From contig CAVVAJ010000002.1 of the NCBI GenBank assembly GCA_963746255.1, positions 1 to 11,660 on the forward strand: a stretch of 11,660 nucleotides of DNA. The letters are read 5' to 3'. A program made the position numbers and the translations under genes. Shown in pieces: positions 8,603 through 11,660 of the stretch; position 1 is the stretch's first letter; each line of letters begins with the position of its first letter. The notes under the pieces were generated by a model. It did no database searches, was not told the DNA's origin, and worked only from the letters and a program-made list of their open reading frames with translations. Source of the stretch: DAOVXM01 sp963746255. GTDB taxonomy: Bacteria > Chloroflexota > Anaerolineae > Anaerolineales > UBA4823.

Positions 8603-8779
8603 ATATCGATCCAATGAAAATTATCAGCCTATGATCAATTACGAAATCATCCAAAAGGTTTGATGACATAATAACCCGATCTTAACTAATCTTAACCAAC
8701 ATCGAGATACACCCGGATAAAATCTCCCTTCAGGTTTACTCAGCGGCATCAAAGGGAGCGCTACTTACGAGATCGCAAG
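8603..8779 (+). other. Intergenic gap between the polysaccharide operon and the riboswitch promoter
   Basis: No coding sequence can be supported here. It holds a 7-bp inverted repeat (CTCCCTT at 8724-8730, AAGGGAG at 8752-8758) with a 21-nt loop and no following T run, so it is not a convincing intrinsic terminator. I see no other clear element. Confidence 0.5.
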
Positions 8780-8809
8780 TTGACATAACATGGGTGTATT
8801 CTGTACAAT
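8780..8809 (+). promoter_or_regulatory. Sigma70-type promoter for the riboswitch/beta-helix transcript
   Basis: A perfect -35 box TTGACA (8780-8785) and a near-consensus -10 box TACAAT (8804-8809) are separated by 18 bp. Transcription would begin near 8815-8817, about 20 nt before the aptamer. This placement supports the beta-helix gene having its own transcript, separate from the polysaccharide operon. Confidence 0.75.
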
Positions 8810-8837
8810 AGGGTCAAGATACATATACAACTGTTGA

Positions 8838-8933
8838 CTGCGAAAAGGCAAACCCGGTGAAAACCGGCGACGCAAAGCCATGGGTCTAAAGTCATCATGA
8901 GTGACTATGACAGCCAGGTTCCCGAACGAGCAG
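8838..8933 (+). ncRNA. Cyclic-di-GMP-I (GEMM-I) riboswitch aptamer
   Basis: The conserved GEMM-I skeleton is present in order: GGCAAACC (8847-8854); a P2 hairpin CCGGT-GAAA-ACCGG (8854-8867) with a GNRA tetraloop; GACGCAAAGCC (8869-8879); a P3 arm containing an internal loop like the 11-nt tetraloop receptor (TCTAAAG at 8885-8891 opposite TATGA at 8906-8910); and AGGTTCCCG (8916-8924). P1 can form from CTGC (8838-8841) and GCAG (8930-8933). The position equivalent to G20 of the Vibrio cholerae Vc2 aptamer is G (8847), as expected for c-di-GMP rather than the cGAMP-sensing variant, which has A there. It lies in the 5' leader of the beta-helix gene. Confidence 0.93.
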
Positions 8934-8952
8934 ATAATTTGCTTAGTTCCTG

Positions 8953-8984
8953 AGAGCCTGATAGTACCAGGCTCTTTTATTTTC
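8953..8984 (+). terminator. Intrinsic terminator acting as the riboswitch expression platform
   Basis: An 8-bp perfect stem, AGAGCCTG (8953-8960) with CAGGCTCT (8968-8975), closes a 7-nt loop and is followed by a T-rich tract (TTTTATTTTC, 8975-8984). The stem starts 20 nt after the aptamer. Its 5' arm GAGCCTG (8954-8960) can pair with CAGGTTC (8915-8921) in the 3' strand of the aptamer over 7 bp, one of them a G-U wobble. That pairing is a plausible antiterminator, mutually exclusive with the folded aptamer. Confidence 0.85.
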
Positions 8985-9021
8985 GATGAGAGAAAATCGC
9001 AGGCGATATCGCATCAACCAA

Positions 9022-9026
9022 AGAGG
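9022..9026 (+). promoter_or_regulatory. Ribosome binding site deciding the beta-helix gene start
   Basis: AGAGG lies 5 nt before ATG 9032 and only 2 nt before ATG 9029. The spacing favours the second of the two adjacent Met codons as the true start. Confidence 0.6.
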
Positions 9027-9031
9027 ATATG

Positions 9032-9463
9032 ATGGTATTCAAAACTAAGGCGATTTCTCAATTCTTTATTGTCATGATCTTAGTTTTCGGGCTTATCCAG
9101 GACACATCTGCAGGAGTCGATGGTACGGTTGGAACTGACATCATCCATGTGCCATCGGATGTAAGCGATCTACAATCGGCAATAAACCAAATCCCAAACA
9201 ACGGTGTAATTGAGCTGGCGTCAGGAACCTATCGTGCTCCATACGGTGGGTATAATATTTCCGATTTGGGTAAGGGTTTTACTGTCCGGGCTACTGAAGG
9301 AGCGCAAGTCATACTTGATGGAGGGGGGAAATATGATATCTTACGGTTCATCAATTCAAGCCTATCATCGGGAAAGCCTGTTGTTTTTGAAAATATAATT
9401 TTGCGCGAATGGTTACTCTGCGAAGCAAGGTGTTGCTGGGGGTGTAACAATATACCGGGCTAA
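9032..9463 (+). CDS. Signal peptide and first beta-helix rungs
   Basis: This in-frame piece contains the signal peptide and the N-terminal rungs (LQSAINQIPNNGVIELASGT, FTVRATEGAQVILDGGG, PVVFENIIL). After FENIIL the frame turns into implausible cysteine- and tryptophan-rich residues and stops at 9461-9463. The homologous continuation ANGYSAKQGVAGGVTIYRAN lies in another frame from 9405, so one extra base near 9401-9404 is inferred. Confidence 0.7.
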   Translation: MVFKTKAISQFFIVMILVFGLIQDTSAGVDGTVGTDIIHVPSDVSDLQSAINQIPNNGVIELASGTYRAPYGGYNISDLGKGFTVRATEGAQVILDGGGKYDILRFINSSLSSGKPVVFENIILREWLLCEARCCWGCNNIPG

Positions 9464-11660
9464 TGCCACCTTTAAATACTGTAAGTTTTTCAATAACCGC
9501 GGTAATAGTTCAAGCAGCGCAGGAGGCATCGTAGTCACTTATGGTTCCACGGTATTCTTTATTGATACGATGTGGGAGAGCAATCATGCCAGCCACTATG
9601 GGGGTGGTCTAGCACTTGAAGAAAATTCCACAGCATTTATTCACCGCTCAAAGTTTAAGGACAACCGCACGAATTTGCCAGGACATTCAAGTACAGCTGC
9701 TGGAGGGGGCATCCACGTCGGCAATTCAAAATTACGAGTTTCGAATAGCTACTTTGAAGATAATCAGGCTGGGAACGTGGAGGGGCAATATATGCAATTG
9801 GGTCCTGGTCTGACCCCGTAACATCCCAAACGCAGATGTTATTGTATCGAATTCATTCTTCACAGACAACCAATCACAACATGACGCAGGTGTACCCATA
9901 TCGAATCCTACCGAAGGGGGTGCTATCCACACGGAGGATCAAACTCTGTTTAATTTCTCGCTTTTCTCAATTAGCTAAAAACCGCGCTGAAGTAGGCGGA
10001 GCAGTCACTAACTACCGTGCAACAGTAGAGATATACAGCAGTATTTTCCAAGGCAACCAAGTCACCAGTAACGATATTGCCCAAGGTTTTGGCGGAGCAA
10101 TTTCAGCGGTTTCAAATGATACGGCAAATTTCACAACAAATTACGGACAAATTAACCGCCCTTCTGCCCAACTTACAATCCAGGATACATACATCCAAGG
10201 GAACTACGATGGAGTGACTACTGTTGGTCAGACTGGGGGGGGATTTATACTGCAGGAGATATAAATCGTACCTATGGGCTGAACGGGGTTTCTGCAATGG
10301 GGACATTGGATGATAACCGTGCAAAAGTAAACCTAAAACGTGTGATGTTACACGATCTAGACGTTAAAACACCCAGTGTTGCTGGAACAGGTGTTGGTGG
10401 CGGCATTCTAGTAGATTTGGTAGATTTGGAATTTGGGATGAGCTTGGTTATAAATTGTGATGCTATTGGAACTACAAATAGTTCAGGGGGTGGAATCGCA
10501 GTAATCAATCAATCCTTTGTGGATATATCGAGTACAACTTTTGCCAATAACTCGGCTGACATTTTCGGTGGGGGGATGTTTGTCCAGGGGTCGACGATGA
10601 ATGCGAACGATAATAAATTCATAAGGAACACGATAAATAACACAAACTTTGGTTCAGCAATCTTTACCTCCCCCATGGTTGGCAACTATAGCCGTAAACG
10701 GTGTCGTTCAAGGCTCAGTTATTAGTGATAATCACGGACTACCAATCTATGATGATGATAGGGTAGATGGTCCGATTAATGATGTGCGCTATAACAACAA
10801 TACATTCTATCACTCTGATATCAGCGCTTCGGTATACTTGGATGGCGCCCATACTATAGTTGGAAAAATGTATCTCAATTAAACGACCTTGTAATCACAC
10901 GCAGCAATGAACGGTACCGATAAATCTCAAATCGACAACTATGCATTGGCTGACCGGCCGGCGACAGGAGCGATAATTGGTACTCCACCTCAAATTATGA
11001 AATCAAGCATCGTTGGAAGCACATCTATTCAAATCCCATCTTACCTGGGGTATATATGGAATGGTGATACAGCAATGCTGGATAGAGAAGCCGATAACCT
11101 TTGATTACACAGGGGTTATACTCACAGATGATGATGGAGTTCACACGCTGTCAGTAGATGGTCAAAACTACTATTTTGGCATCGCTGATACACAACTCCC
11201 GGAAGCCGTGCTATACAATTCTGGTGATAACGACTCAACAATCTTCAATTGGGCCATCACTTCAGGCACATTCCTTGATGTTGCCATTGATCAAGGCGTA
11301 AAAATAGCTTCCTCACCAACAGGGTCGATAGAAATTCCTAGTGACGCAGGTAGCTCTTACACATTGTATGTAATCACGATTGAAGGCGGCATAATTAGTA
11401 CTGTGGATACTGCAACACCAGAACTCTATATTCCCCAAGAGTTTTTTGTGTTGGCGGGCTAATATTCGAGGTAAATGTAGGAGCAATTTCGGTATCCAAT
11501 TATGGGGGAAACACAATGAGTTGGACGGCCCACACCCTCACCCCTGAACTGATAGAGCTGGTCACTACAAGCGGTGAGACACAAATAACCACTCCGCTCA
11601 ACTTTATCGTGAAGGCTGACAAATTCTCGCCTGGCACATACAATGGCACTATCGTCATTG
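9032..11660 (+). CDS. Secreted right-handed beta-helix protein with Pmp-like repeats, partial and frameshifted
   Basis: The protein opens with a Sec signal peptide: Lys at positions 4 and 6, hydrophobic FFIVMILVFGLIQ, and a likely cleavage site after TSA. A parallel beta-helix follows: VPSDVSDLQSAINQIPNNGV, then ELASGTY and VILDGGG, the usual capping rungs of pectate-lyase-like folds. It then carries about eleven GG[A/G/I]-hydrophobic motifs paired with FxxN motifs (FKDN, FEDN, FTDN, FQGN, FANN), the repeat type of chlamydial Pmp proteins. Ig-like and BACON-like modules follow before the window ends. The frame changes near 9403, 9815, 9960, 10240, 10672, 10866, 10905, 11097 and 11455. A role as surface adhesin or polysaccharide-binding or -cleaving protein is inference; no catalytic site is evident. 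Confidence 0.8.
9405..9821 (+). CDS. Beta-helix repeats, second in-frame piece
   Basis: The piece reads GGVTIYRANATFKYCKFFNN, AGGIVVTYGSTVFF, YGGGLALEENSTAFIHRSKF with KDN, and AGGGIHVGNSKLRVSNSYFE with DN. These are four consecutive GG / FxxN rungs. It stops at TAA 9819-9821. The next frame continues with NIPNADVIVSNSFFTDNQSQ, so one extra base in the CCCC run near 9815 is likely. Confidence 0.7.
   Translation, partial: ANGYSAKQGVAGGVTIYRANATFKYCKFFNNRGNSSSSAGGIVVTYGSTVFFIDTMWESNHASHYGGGLALEENSTAFIHRSKFKDNRTNLPGHSSTAAGGGIHVGNSKLRVSNSYFEDNQAGNVEGQYMQLGPGLTP
9820..10866 (+). CDS. Beta-helix repeats, central block read across five frame segments
   Basis: Rungs continue as GGAIHTEDQTLFNFS, GGAVTNYRATVEIYSSIFQG, GGAISAVS, GGGIYTAGDINRTYG, GGGILVDLVDLEFG, GGGIAVINQSFVDISSTTFA and GGGMFVQGSTMNANDNKF, then VVQGSVISDNHGLPIYDDD. 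Frame changes occur near 9960 (TTTT), 10240 (inside a run of eight G) and 10672 (inside CCCCC), with another at 10866 (AAAAA). The regular alternation of GG motifs and FxxN or IxxN motifs across all breaks shows that this is a single protein. Confidence 0.65.
10411..10428 (+). repeat. Two perfect 9-bp tandem repeats in the beta-helix gene
   Basis: GTAGATTTG occurs twice in a row and encodes VDLVDL within a GGGI rung. It is in frame and a multiple of three, so it would lengthen the protein without changing the frame. Confidence 0.8.
11097..11462 (+). CDS. Ig-like beta-sandwich region of the secreted protein
   Basis: After the helix, this frame encodes TFDYTGVILTDDDGVHTLS, VDGQNYYFGIADTQLPEAVL, FNWAITSGTFLDVAIDQGV and SSYTLYVITIEGGIISTVD. 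The alternating polar/hydrophobic pattern with many Thr, Ser and Gly resembles the Ig-like modules that follow beta-helices in secreted bacterial proteins. I cannot assign a named family. It stops at TAA 11460-11462, probably because one G is missing from the GGG run at 11456-11458. Confidence 0.5.
   Translation, partial: TFDYTGVILTDDDGVHTLSVDGQNYYFGIADTQLPEAVLYNSGDNDSTIFNWAITSGTFLDVAIDQGVKIASSPTGSIEIPSDAGSSYTLYVITIEGGIISTVDTATPELYIPQEFFVLAG
11456..11660 (+). CDS. BACON-like domain, cut by the window end
   Basis: Read from 11456, the frame gives LIFEVNVGAISVSNYGGNTM, then SWTAHTLTPELIELVTTSGE and FIVKADKFSPGTYNGTIVI. The order (strand; S-x-x-x-G-G-N; W-T; SGE; then D-x-x-x-x-P-G-T-Y-x-G-T-I) is the pattern of BACON and related Ig-like domains, known from secreted carbohydrate-active and mucin- or glycan-binding proteins. 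It continues past the window. Confidence 0.6.

Noticed and set aside
8442..8663. Small gene starting with MIIFTTMES
   Set aside because: The sequence is cysteine- and histidine-rich without pattern, and the overlapping frame ending at 8602 gives a sensible C-terminal helix (LGLLDYFYYDGVIQGLFRR) for the upstream GT2.
8724..8758. Terminator for the polysaccharide operon from the CTCCCTT/AAGGGAG inverted repeat
   Set aside because: The loop is 21 nt and no T run follows the stem, so it does not fit an intrinsic terminator.
8836..8935. cGAMP-specific (GEMM-Ib) variant of the riboswitch
   Set aside because: The specificity position equivalent to G20 is G (8847), not A, and the P2 GAAA tetraloop and receptor match the c-di-GMP class.
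10411..10428. Variable-number tandem repeat locus
   Set aside because: There are only two 9-bp copies, and both fit the local coding sequence, so there is no sign of an expanding array.

Overview
The window carries a bacterial cell-surface polysaccharide locus followed by a separately controlled gene for a secreted beta-helix protein. All recognisable genes lie on the + strand. The organism cannot be fixed from the sequence. Moderate GC, long multi-domain glycosyltransferases, a Wzm/Wzt exporter and a secreted Pmp-type beta-helix protein with a BACON-like module would suit an environmental bacterium such as a member of Chloroflexota (Anaerolineae), but that is a guess.

Layout: (1) 1-95, last residues of a Wzm-type ABC-2 permease; (2) 73-1355, Wzt-type ATPase with a C-terminal polysaccharide-recognition domain; (3) 1355-3135, protein with two tandem GT2 glycosyltransferase domains; (4) 3169-6486, probably one very large glycosyltransferase (GT4, coiled coil, degenerate GT2-like region, second GT4); (5) 6479-7523 and (6) 7531-8602, two single-domain GT2 glycosyltransferases; (7) 8603-9031, a control region with a sigma70-type promoter, a cyclic-di-GMP-I (GEMM-I) riboswitch and an intrinsic terminator; (8) 9032 to the window end, a secreted right-handed beta-helix protein with Pmp-like GG[A/G]I / FxxN repeats, leading into Ig-like and BACON-like domains. 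Genes 1-6 overlap or nearly abut and look like one operon: the glycosyltransferases build a polysaccharide, Wzt checks its end, and Wzm/Wzt exports it.

The most striking local feature is the riboswitch unit. The 3' strand of the aptamer (8915-8921) can pair over 7 bp with the 5' arm of the terminator (8954-8960). This gives a simple model in which c-di-GMP binding favours termination and switches the beta-helix gene off.

The sequence itself needs care. Almost every gene is interrupted by single-base frame changes: I traced about 27, most in or beside homopolymer runs, plus one in-frame TGA. Protein homology continues cleanly across each break, and the reconstructed gene lengths become multiples of three once the inferred extra or missing bases are counted. 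This fits uncorrected sequencing or assembly indels better than true gene decay. I therefore give both the whole reconstructed genes and the main in-frame pieces.
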